A stretch of 64,000 nucleotides of DNA from Endomychus coccineus (Eukaryota > Arthropoda > Insecta > Coleoptera > Endomychidae). Below are positions 53,826 through 63,418 of the stretch, in pieces. Below the pieces are notes generated by a model that was given only the letters and a program-made list of their open reading frames with translations, was not told where the DNA came from and searched no databases. The stretch lies in assembly GCA_958510875.1 (NCBI GenBank), contig OY294067.1, forward strand, positions 136,183,726 to 136,247,725, in the 5' to 3' direction. A program made the translations under genes and the position numbers. How positions within the stretch are numbered: position 1 is the first letter of the stretch; each line of letters begins with the position of its first letter.

Positions 53826-56800
53826 ATGTCGAACACTAACACGCAAGACGAAACGATCTGTAATTCTCCAAGTGATACCGTCGTCGATTGTTCGATTGGA
53901 ACGTTGAAATTGAACAGTATATTGAAAAAGTTCCCGAAAGTCGATTATAAGCGATATCTTCTGGACGGCGTATTACGACAATTGGACGTTAACGATGGGG
54001 AGCTGACGAGTCGTGGAATCGCACGGATTCATATGATAGTTTCGGACGATGCCAAGACGAAGTTTACAATTTCCCACGAAAATTACGAAACTCTGATTCG
54101 AGCGATCGATGTTCCACATAATTGTAGCGTCGTAATATCGTACGAACTAGTTCATCGATTGGTGTTCGTTTTCGATTGTATCGAGTGCAAGAAAAAATCA
54201 CAGACTCGAGAGGCGCGGTGCGAATCCCAAAAACACGTGGAATTTATATGTGAGGTGGTGAGAAGAATGTTCGAGAAAATTTTACATATACGATACGTGG
54301 GAACGGTCGTTATAACCGTTGGGAAAACGCACGGCTTTCATATGATATTTCACGATGTGAACGTCGATCGGTGTATGTACCATCATTTGCTGTACGCATT
54401 AATACGCACGTTGAATCGAGTACGAGCCAAGACGAGTTCTTCGGAGGAATTAGATTTATTTTTGAACGAATCGTGTACCTCGTTCGTACTGCCGTACGGT
54501 CGAAATCACGCCGATACGTTTTTCCTGTACAACTTCGATACGTCCATGCTCACATCTGCAGATAAAAACGATATAACAGACGTGGATATTTTATCACCGA
54601 TCCCAAAATACGTATACCCATTCTACAGTTTGAAATATACGAACGACGGAACGGACGCGACAAAATGTTCTCAATATCAACGTAATTCGTCGCAAGAAGA
54701 AATCGTGTGGTGTGGCTTCGACGGAGAATTTCGTTTCAAATTTCAAAAGAAATATTTTCTCGATAAAGAATGTATGGAAATACACAGCAATCGCAGAGAG
54801 ATAGAATCGTATCGAGACGATATTCTATACACTATTACACCGAATCGAATGATCAATCGTAAGAAAACCTTTTGCCGCTGGTTGTTTGTCGAAAATTACG
54901 AAGAAGTAATGTCGTCGATGTCGTCCCATAATCTCGAATATTCCAACTCTAACGATAACGACGACGACGATCTCATCGCTTCGAATTCCACGAGTATATC
55001 GAACGAGATGTCCATCGACGAGAATACTACGACGGAAAGATGTCAGCGGAAACGACGACGACGACGACAACAACAAGTTGAGCAGCAGACCACCGTTTCA
55101 CCGTGCGATGAAGATATCGTAGAAAAAGAAGAAGAAGAAGAAGAAGAAATGTCACGTAAACACGACGTGGCTCTGCCTTATTTCGACGAGAAAACAGACT
55201 TGAAAAATGCCAATAAGGGCGTTAGAACGATTATTGGCGCTGCCGGTGTCGCTACATCGTCATCCGTCCCAACCGTAACCGTCACCGGTCCCGAACGTGT
55301 TGTAGAAAAACGAGGTAATATCGATATATTGGAGGGTCATTTCAAGTATACCGACGAGAAGGGATACGAAAATACGAATCGTGTGTTTAGCATGATCACC
55401 GATTTGAGTTACGTTCGTAATACGATCTACGAGTGTGATATCATCAGCGAAGATATGTGGCAAATATTGTTGATCGAATATTTCGATAGAACGTTGTCGG
55501 ATCGTTACGTTATGGTACTTTTCGATTATATTATAGCGAACGCGAACAGCCATCGGTATTCCGGTCGTCGTAACGGGGACGACGGTTGCAGAAATGACGA
55601 CGACGACGATGACGACGGCGACGGCGGTGGCGACGATGAAACCGACGAAAGCGAACGATACACCGAACAAGTTAAGTTGGAGAAAATGAAAATCCTCATT
55701 AACGAGTGCATCAAGTGGAACATGATTACGGGTGTATTGAGCGATATTTATGGAACTTACGTATCCATCATGACCGACATAAATCGACAAGAGCAATTAG
55801 ACGAACCGTATGGTCGTAAAAAAGATAAAAGACAGAACAGATGGAGGGTGCGCGACCGAGCGAACGATCTCCCGACTTTCCAATTCGACATCGGTTACGA
55901 TGAAACGAACAGCGGATTGGCGAAATTGAAACATACCAATTACAACGTGTTTTCGTTTTGTGCGTCCTTAATGTATCATCACGAAACATCCATACATCCG
56001 ACACAGTTGCAAGCCTACCTATATTACTATAATTATATACCGGAAGATACGATGAACAAATTGATGTCAGAATTTAGCGACAGCACCGCTATGATATCGT
56101 TCGTGATCCAATTTGCCTGTGTCAAATTCACGGCGAGTTCTAGAGATCCGTTGTCGCTGTGGGCACCGGCCGAATTGTTCAAAACACATTTTCCTCGTTA
56201 TTTGTACGTCGACAAGGACGGTGCTACGACGACATCGGATAATTCGGCCGGCGATGCTAACGACACCTTCGGAAATTTCAACAGTTTTAGCGGAAACAGG
56301 ACCGAAGAACTGAATTCGAATGTGACCGATAGCAGTAGCAGAAAACGAAAATGTCCACCACAGAACGATAAGAAAAAGAACGCGAAAAAATCCAAAAAAA
56401 TGACGACGGTCAATAGAGATCTGTTGACGATGTTCAAAAAATACTATTGGCGTCCGTTTACGTTGAACGGCATACCGTACATGTATAACGGCACAGAATT
56501 CGTTAACGTGCACACGGCATACAAAACTATTACCGACAAAATCGGTTGTAGTCAATCCGCTTTGCAAGATATCTTCAATGCCAAACCGTTCGACCAGAAA
56601 CACGGTAGAAATTACTTGTATAGGACCAATCACGTATACGACGAAATAAAAACTCCGGCTTACTTTAACGTGGTGCTGAAACTCAGAGAGATCACTTGTG
56701 GCGGTTCGCAATCGTTGTTGATGCGAGAATATCCGATAAAAGAAGTGGGACGGGCGGACGTGTCGATCTACGATACCGTGGTGGACAGAATGCGTGCTCT

Positions 56801-57471
56801 GATAGACATGGAAGCGGACATCGATCGGTCGTCTTTGCGATTCGTCATGACGCAGCCGGTAGTACCGTTGGTTATCGAAGAGAACAACGACGTACGAGAT
56901 TTTTTCGATTCGAAAACAGCCGGTCATATTTCGTTGAATATCAAAGATTACAGGATGTGTGTAGATCTGCTCGGTAAGAAACCGCACAAAGATATCGAAG
57001 TATTCCTAGACGGGATCTTCACCGAATCATCATCATCATTGTCATCGTCGAACTCCAGCCAGAACGAACATATAAGAAATTTCGCCAGAATCAATTGCAT
57101 CGTACAAAGTATCGTCGTCAAAGCGATCAACGCTAAAATAGTGACTAGCGAAGAACTGGACGTTAGTCAAGTGGTGCACGCGATTTTCGATAGGCGATCA
57201 TCGATACAATTGGGATGGACGACTTTCGAGAAACGATCGAGTCATCCCACTTACGTTCCACCGATACGAAGAAACGAATATCTTCTTTCTCGTCAAACCA
57301 CATCCACTACGATTTTACCTCTGCTCAATAACGTCGAACGTAATTACTCCAATCAGATATATACCAAAGGTGACTTGTGTCGTGACATCGCAGCCATCCG
57401 GGGAATCGTAGACGTTCGCACCCGATTAAAATGGCTTACGAAGAAAAGACAATTTTCCGCGTCTACTACTA

Positions 57472-57506
<35 letters not shown>

Positions 57507-59423
57507 AGCACTACCGTTGGTCACGATTCGTCTCGGTCGAAACATACGACGGCTACCGGAATAGATACGCTCGGCTCGGACTTTTGCCGGCGTATGTCTT
57601 CAGCGTTACGCGACAACGAAGAAAACGATAACGATAACGTAGATAGCAAAGAAGACTATTTATATCGTGATTATGCCGTACGAAAAGGATCGTCGACTAC
57701 TCTCCACCCGCAATATACCGACGACGATAATAATAATAATACCAATCAGAAGAAACTCTCGTCCAATAAACATATGATGCAATCCAAAGTGAAATCTTTA
57801 GCGATATTGTCAAGTTTACGTACGACTTTCGCCAAGATCATGAAAGAATTCGATTCACGTACGATGACTAATATCGCCGAATGTGCGGTACGAAACAAAA
57901 AATCGTTACCGTTCCGATTAAAGTTGATATGTTTCATAGTGACGGTTCACATGTATAAACGTTTACCGAAATGGACGGTGTTCGATATTCCATCGTTCGC
58001 CGATTTGATACAGGCTGTGAATAGTGACGACGACAACGACGACGATAACGGGGACGAACGCGATAACGATAAAAGTGGAAACACCGGAGAGGAAGAGTCG
58101 TCGTCGTCGTTCATCTGGGGATTAGGTCGCCGTCGGCGTCGCTCGAACCGTCGATCCGTCCTACCGGCCAGTATACTGAGTTGGATAGAAAACGGGCGAT
58201 ACGACGTGATACGGTGGTTGTACGAGCAAGCGGAAATTCTTTTACCGTACGCTTTTTACGTGGGATCACGAAACGAACGCCGTGACGACATATTGAAACG
58301 TTACGTCCTATCGCATCCGAATCGATACAAACGAGCCAATTACTATTTACAACAAAATTCCGAAGAAGTGAAATACGACTATGTATTACTCACGTTAACG
58401 TACCTATTCTATTTATGTTCGTTCGATTTCGGTACGTTAGATTTAATGCTAAAGTTGATTCTAAGCATCGAATTTCCCGGACAATGGTCCAAGTTGTGTA
58501 CCATAGTTTGCGGTCATAGGCACGGAGGTAAAACTAAATTGCTCGACATATTGCGAGAGTACGGCCGTACTTCGGCTTCGGCAAAAGAACCGACGGACAC
58601 GAACAAGGAAAACCAACCGGCCATGCTGATGTACGTGACGAACATGATGTTGGTTCAGGACGAGATTGCGACCTTCACGAGCGGCTTCAAGAAAGTCATA
58701 TCGGAAAGTAAAATCGAGTATAGGAATAACGTGGGCAATGTGTTCGCGGCCATCTACGCCCTATCGAAGTTGTGGTACACGTGTAACGATCCACCATCGT
58801 GTCCGTACGATTCGGCCGTGGTCGAGCGTATTCTTCACATCAAAGTCGATTTTTGGCACGACAACATCACCGAACCCGAAGTTGCTCAGTTCCGATATTT
58901 CAACAGTAAAGAACGAGAAGCCATCTATAAATATTGTTTCCACAACAAATCCAAACTGGTGACCAATAGCGTTATCAACAACGAAGGATCCTTACCGTTC
59001 GTGTTCTTCAATCGAGAAACGAAAATTTACGTGTCATCAGGCTTACACGACGACGCCATAAAACAAGGTTTGCTAAGTATCAGTATGTTCTATTCTTGGT
59101 TTCGATACGTGGAGGACATCAACAAACCAGTGAATATTGACGTAAAAAAATTACCCAGTTTACCGGCGGCATGGCGGAAGCAATGGCTAATCCAAACGAA
59201 TCCCTATTACAAATGGAAAGATACCGTTCAGATCGAAGCGCAAGATGGATGTTACGCTCGAGTACCGGCCGATTTGATAATAGATTCCTTAAATAGGTAC
59301 GGACAACCTTTCGGTGCAGCTAAACAATTGACCGATGCATTTCACGAGGAATTCACTCGATATTATAGTGCCATCGACGATACATATAACGTTTCGGTCG
59401 ATATGAATAAATTGATTTTATAA
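53826..59423 (+). CDS. D5-like primase-helicase (AEP + SF3)
   Basis: This 1865-aa protein looks like an archaeo-eukaryotic primase fused to a superfamily 3 helicase, as in poxvirus D5. ATG 53826 (MSNTNTQ) is used; the frame upstream overlaps the preceding gene and carries a spurious hydrophobic stretch. Near residues 113-120, VFVFDCIEC may hold catalytic acids, and near 165-175 GKTHGFHMIF resembles the primase S-x-H-x-H/F region. The C-terminus has Walker A GHRHGGKT (near 1563-1570), Walker B-like MMLVQDEI (near 1608) and a sensor-like WYTCNDPP (near 1652) followed by ERILHI. Between them are low-complexity inserts (Asp, Glu, Ser, Thr/Ala runs). It probably primes and unwinds DNA at viral forks. 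Its last 60 codons are duplicated at 60378. Confidence 0.82.
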
Positions 59424-59502
59424 TTTTTATTTTTCTGTTGTTTCTTTACCACCACCACCACCATCACCCCCAAAAAAGACTGTCACTTTGGTATTTATTT
59501 AT

Positions 59503-60069
59503 TTAAACGAATATTACACATTGTACGCGACAGTACAGGGTATTCGAAACTATTCGATATGGCGTGATCAACAACAGTCTATATTCACCTTCTTCCTCCG
59601 GCTGCGCCGATGAATTATTATTGCGTTTGACTCCAAACGTAAAGTATCTGGTGTTGCTGGATGTATACAATTGCACATATCCGATTGGTTTTCTTACGGC
59701 GCGTAACAATGGACCAAGGAGAATCTTTTCATCTACCCAGCGACACATTTTGTGGGGCGTACTCGACAGCGACGCAACGATAAATATTGGATCACCCCAT
59801 AGAAAATCGTTGTGATTCTTGACGGTGTATGGAAAATAGTTCGATAGCAAATCAAAATTATGATAGAATTGGTTCGTTAGCCGGGCAAATACGTCCAGCA
59901 GGTGATAAAGCGTGAATTTTTCTACAGCTGCGTCCACCTTCAGCGATATCGTATTATACACGTGGAAAAGGTTATCGAAACGAGATAATACAAAAATGGC
60001 CACATGTTCGCCGTTTGGTGCAGAATATTTTGTTGCTATGGCTCGTCGTAATACGCGCACTGTTTCCAT
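59503..60069 (-). CDS. Unknown protein, 188 aa
   Basis: Not recognised. Intact, ATG-started, globular-looking, basic N-terminus (RVLRRAIATKY) and alternating strands and helices; no signal peptide or membrane helix, and only a short NNNSS/EEEGE loop near residue 150. It converges with the primase-helicase gene across about 80 bases, a gap with a (CCA)n run. A partial duplicate of its 3' end lies at about 60640-60770. The region 60070-60377 just upstream holds no gene I can support. Confidence 0.65.
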   Translation of the reverse strand: METVRVLRRAIATKYSAPNGEHVAIFVLSRFDNLFHVYNTISLKVDAAVEKFTLYHLLDVFARLTNQFYHNFDLLSNYFPYTVKNHNDFLWGDPIFIVASLSSTPHKMCRWVDEKILLGPLLRAVRKPIGYVQLYTSSNTRYFTFGVKRNNNSSAQPEEEGEYRLLLITPYRIVSNTLYCRVQCVIFV

Positions 60070-60377
60070 GCTTCGCGAATTAATACTGTCGCACGAGCGT
60101 GAGTTATTCTCCGTTAGCGATGGCGATAGCGGGAGAACATTTTCTGATTGTTACAATAGGTCGTTGGAATTTATATAGTGCAATGCAGATAGTGGGGATG
60201 CGTCAGACTATATCTTCGCCGAAACGAATGAAATGTCGTACACTTTACACGTGATATCGTGTGTCGACAATGAACACAACCACCACCAATTGGATGTTTT
60301 ATCGTCGTGTCGTTCAATATTACATCGACGAAGCTGTATTTCTTTTCGCACGACTAGCTGACGTTCTATTTGGATAG

Positions 60378-60770
60378 GATGGATGTTACGCTCGAGTACC
60401 GGCCGATTTGATAATAGATTCCTTGAATAGGTATGGACAACCTTTCGGTGCAGCTAAACGATTGACCGGTGCATTTCACGAGGAATTTACTCGATATTAC
60501 AGTGCCATCGACGATACATATAACGTTTCGGTCGATATGAATAAATTGATTTTATAATTTCTATTTTTCTGTTATTTCTTTACCATCACCACCACCACCA
60601 TCCCCAAAAAAAACTATGTCACTTTGGTATTTATTTATTTCATCAAACGATTATTTCACATTGTACGTGACAGTACAGGGTATTCGGAACTATTCGATAT
60701 GGCGTGATCAACAACAGTCTATGTTCACATTCTTCCTCCGGTTGCGACGATGAATTATTATTGCGTTTAA
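60378..60770. pseudogene. Duplicated 3' ends of primase-helicase and its convergent neighbour
   Basis: About 390 bases repeat 59244-59633 in the same orientation: the last 60 codons of the primase-helicase (GCYARVPADLIID onward, through its stop), the (CCA)n gap, and the last 40-odd codons of the 188-aa gene on the minus strand. Differences are scattered point changes and small gap differences (roughly 94% identity by eye). The copy ends exactly at the TTAA where Fanzor element 2 begins. It is a non-functional segmental duplication. Confidence 0.85.
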
Positions 60771-60844
60771 CTCATTTATTCCCAACGTGACTGTCATGAG
60801 ATACAAGTTTCACCCTTATGCGATCAACAGTTTCATTTCTCGAA

Positions 60845-60930
60845 TCGTTCGATGAGGATCTCGAACGATAAAGTTTGTTCCTAATAAAATATTTCACAAT
60901 TTGATTTTTCGAACGAGAACTACGTGCTGA
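60845..60930. repeat. hr-like segment inside Fanzor element 2
   Basis: The order ATCGTTCGATGAGGATCTCG, AAAGTTTGTTCCTAATAAAA, ATATTTCACAATTTGATTTT and TCGAACGAGAACTACGT follows an hr spacer unit. The matching segment in copy 1 is at 50395-50475. The palindrome core CACCGGTG itself is absent. Confidence 0.7.
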
Positions 60931-61116
60931 AATAGAAACGATCGGTACGTTGGCAACTCTATCTTTTCTATCGACGTATAATAAAATTATGTATCGTTAA
61001 AGTCATCAGCCGATAAATTTTGTTCGTTAGTGGATATGTTCGATTCCATTTCGTGAATGCAAAATACGTTCGGGACGAGGAACGACCGAAACGTTACCGC
61101 CCACCACTCGCGAGCG

Positions 61117-61155
61117 TATAAATACGGCTGCGACACACACATGTCAATTCAGTTT
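61117..61155 (+). promoter_or_regulatory. Internal TATA + TCAGTT promoter of Fanzor copy 2
   Basis: TATAAATA (61117-61124) and TTCAGTTTCAGT (61148-61159) lie 5 to 45 bases before the ATG at 61164. Copy 1 has the same arrangement on the minus strand (50151-50190). The element therefore carries its own polymerase II type promoter. Confidence 0.7.
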
Positions 61156-61163
61156 CAGTCGAC

Positions 61164-63143
61164 ATGCCATGTAAAACATGTGGTGGTTTAGACCACAGTC
61201 GCGCATCTTCGGCCAAGTGTGCAAATCGAATATTGAAGCAAAAACATAGATTCAGCACAGTGAATACTTGTACCGAGACGTTCACGATAAAACGCGGTTT
61301 TCGTAAGTTTTGCCGACGTCCAGAGTTACGACAGCGAATCGAGGATGACGTTTTGGAAATTTCTCAACTGACCATCGAAGCATCGCTCTACGTCAGTTTT
61401 CATTATACGAAATTGTTACATCGTAACGAATTTCCGATCGGACAGTTTTCCATCAGTCACCTACAAGATTTCTATTACCATCTCCAGGGCAAACGACAGA
61501 GGAAAGAACGCGTTGCGTTGGACGAAGAATATTCCGCTATGCGGCCAGACAAAACGTTATTATACGACGGCCGATTACGATCCTTCCTCATTAGCTCATG
61601 TGTCAAGCAACACGAAACCAATATGAAAAATTGTATCACGGTCCATTTTTACGATCGACTCGTCCGATATTTCTATGAAAAATATAAGGAAAAGTGTGAT
61701 CGAAAACGCTACGAATGGAAGACGATAGTTTACGACGAATTGTTCGCCTTCGTACCACGTCACGTCGCCCACAGCCGAGAAGTTGCAGAATTTCTGGAAG
61801 ATTTTCGTTTCGACTATCACAAGAAATTCATTAATATCGAAAATGACTGGTGGAATTTGGTACCGATCACTTTCGAGTTGGGGCGATGGTTCGAAGAGAG
61901 AAAGATGAAATCCTTTTCGGCGTTTCCTATATTTTCGTCTGGCCGAAAACATTTGCTTTACGACGCTGCGGCGTTGAAAGAATTATTACGTAGTACAAAA
62001 TTGCTACCGAACAAAACTACCGCTCTCGTGTTTAGGACGGAAACTCCAAAATATTGGTGGCATTATTTCGATCTATCTCATTCAGTTTACGGCAAATTCG
62101 ATGACACAACTATGCAGATCGAGCCCAACAAGCAGCGGACGTCTTTCGCCATGAGTTTTTCCACCAACGGGATCGATTCTTCCATCATGATGAATAGATA
62201 TGGGCGATCCACGATTCAACAACCGCAGAAGAAGAAGCGAAAGAAGACGAACATAAAACCGGAGACTACAGTGGTTAATTCCAACTCCACTAAATATTTG
62301 GGAATCGATCCGGGGGTCGTTAATTATATCGGCGCGTGCTATATCGATAAGGAAACTCGAACAGAAACCAATCTCGTGTTAAAATCGGCCACGTTCAAGG
62401 AACATTTCTGTAAAGAACGTACTCGACGACGTAAACGGAAAAAAATGTCCGGAATCTTTGAAAAACGCCTGCTTGAATATCGCGAACGTATAAACATAGA
62501 GAAAAAATTAATTGTTTCGCCGAAGTGTGGTTCTAATTTTAACTCTCATGTGGAGTACATTTTATACAGACTGAATTTCTTATCGTCCAGTCGCGAAATT
62601 TACGCTACGCGGAAATATACGCGCTTGAACTGGGACTCGTACATTTCACGTCGTAAAGCGGAGGATAAGGTGGTAAATCAGTTATTACCCGCTAAAGATG
62701 ATGATGATGATGATAATTCCGTGTTGGTTTGTTTTGGAGATGGAACACTGAAAAAAAATTTCAGTTATGGCAGAAATAAAAAACCCGCCGTAGAACTGTT
62801 AAAGCAGGCGTTTCATCGTCGACGAGATAAATGTCATGTTATATGTGTAGACGAGTATCTGACTACGCGATCTTGCTCGAAATGTTTCGATAGAATGCCT
62901 TTGCCTCCCAAAAACACGATCATAAATAGAGACGATACGAAGCGACGACGATGTCACGATCATAGATTTCAAATTTGTCGAAAATGTAAAATCGTTTGGA
63001 ATCGTGACGTCAATGCTGCGCGTAACATCATTTTGGTTGGTCTCGGATTAATTGATTATCGTTGTAAAACGTCAGATGAATTTGTTCGTTTGACGGAATT
63101 TCAAAATTATGTCTTGCGTAAGAGTGAAATTCGTATCTCATGA
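61164..63143 (+). CDS. Fanzor (TnpB-like) RNA-guided nuclease, copy 2
   Basis: This copy is also 659 aa and intact, with the same RuvC Asp382 (GIDPGV), Glu564 (VDEYLTT) and Asp615 (NRDVNAARN), zinc-ribbon Cys pairs CSKC and CRKC, and N-terminal CKTC-x4-H-x6-C. Differences from copy 1 are scattered substitutions (for example CSKCFDRM instead of CSKCFGKM) and a compensated single-residue length change in the Asp run near 513-519. None hits a catalytic residue, so both appear to be under selection or recently active. The last codons lie inside the right terminal repeat, so the 3' end of the ORF doubles as element terminus, the expected location of an overlapping guide RNA scaffold in this family. 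Confidence 0.9.
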   Translation: MPCKTCGGLDHSRASSAKCANRILKQKHRFSTVNTCTETFTIKRGFRKFCRRPELRQRIEDDVLEISQLTIEASLYVSFHYTKLLHRNEFPIGQFSISHLQDFYYHLQGKRQRKERVALDEEYSAMRPDKTLLYDGRLRSFLISSCVKQHETNMKNCITVHFYDRLVRYFYEKYKEKCDRKRYEWKTIVYDELFAFVPRHVAHSREVAEFLEDFRFDYHKKFINIENDWWNLVPITFELGRWFEERKMKSFSAFPIFSSGRKHLLYDAAALKELLRSTKLLPNKTTALVFRTETPKYWWHYFDLSHSVYGKFDDTTMQIEPNKQRTSFAMSFSTNGIDSSIMMNRYGRSTIQQPQKKKRKKTNIKPETTVVNSNSTKYLGIDPGVVNYIGACYIDKETRTETNLVLKSATFKEHFCKERTRRRKRKKMSGIFEKRLLEYRERINIEKKLIVSPKCGSNFNSHVEYILYRLNFLSSSREIYATRKYTRLNWDSYISRRKAEDKVVNQLLPAKDDDDDDNSVLVCFGDGTLKKNFSYGRNKKPAVELLKQAFHRRRDKCHVICVDEYLTTRSCSKCFDRMPLPPKNTIINRDDTKRRRCHDHRFQICRKCKIVWNRDVNAARNIILVGLGLIDYRCKTSDEFVRLTEFQNYVLRKSEIRIS

Positions 63144-63170
63144 CGATCACGTTGGCCGTTAATGGGTTAA

Positions 63171-63390
63171 TCTTTCCGTAAATTTTCGTATCACAGTGGG
63201 GGCTGAAATAATAGACGAGGATTATCGCGGGCAGATATCCGTGTTACTGATAAATTTTTCCAATAAACCGTTCGTAGTTCGCACGAACGATGAAATCGCT
63301 GAATTGGTCTGCCAGAAAATTTGCCGTCCCAAGATCCGACAAGTGAGACGAACCACCACAGAAACTGCGAAATGTTTGGGTTTCTTGTAA
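63171..63390 (+). pseudogene. dUTPase remnant, N-terminal half missing
   Basis: The open frame from the element's right TTAA to the TAA at 63388-63390 reads as the C-terminal half of a trimeric dUTPase: GAEIIDEDYRGQI matches motif 3 (IDxDYRG), NDEIAELV matches motif 4 (GDRIAQL), but motifs 1 and 2 are absent and the final Gly-rich motif 5 is replaced by a stop after CLGFL. The first start-like codon is a GTG at 63196. The missing 5' half is not found to the left of the Fanzor element. dUTPase normally removes dUTP to limit uracil in DNA. This copy cannot form an active site. No functional copy is seen in this window. Confidence 0.75.
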
Positions 63391-63418
63391 TATAGTTAAA
63401 AATAAAAATATGTAGAAT

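Larger units (their letters stand above)
60771..63166 (+). mobile_element. Fanzor transposon-like element, copy 2
   Basis: This 2396-bp element is nearly identical to copy 1 but in the opposite orientation, 12 kb away. TTAA flanks it on both sides (60767-60770 and 63167-63170), consistent with a target-site duplication. The terminal inverted repeats pair 60771-60820 with 63118-63166 (shared core GTCATGAGATAC and AACGTGA). The left tip reads CTC instead of CCC. An hr-like segment lies at about 60845-60930, before the promoter. The left flank is a duplicated fragment and the right flank a dUTPase remnant, so the insertion or later recombination joined unrelated sequences. Confidence 0.88.
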
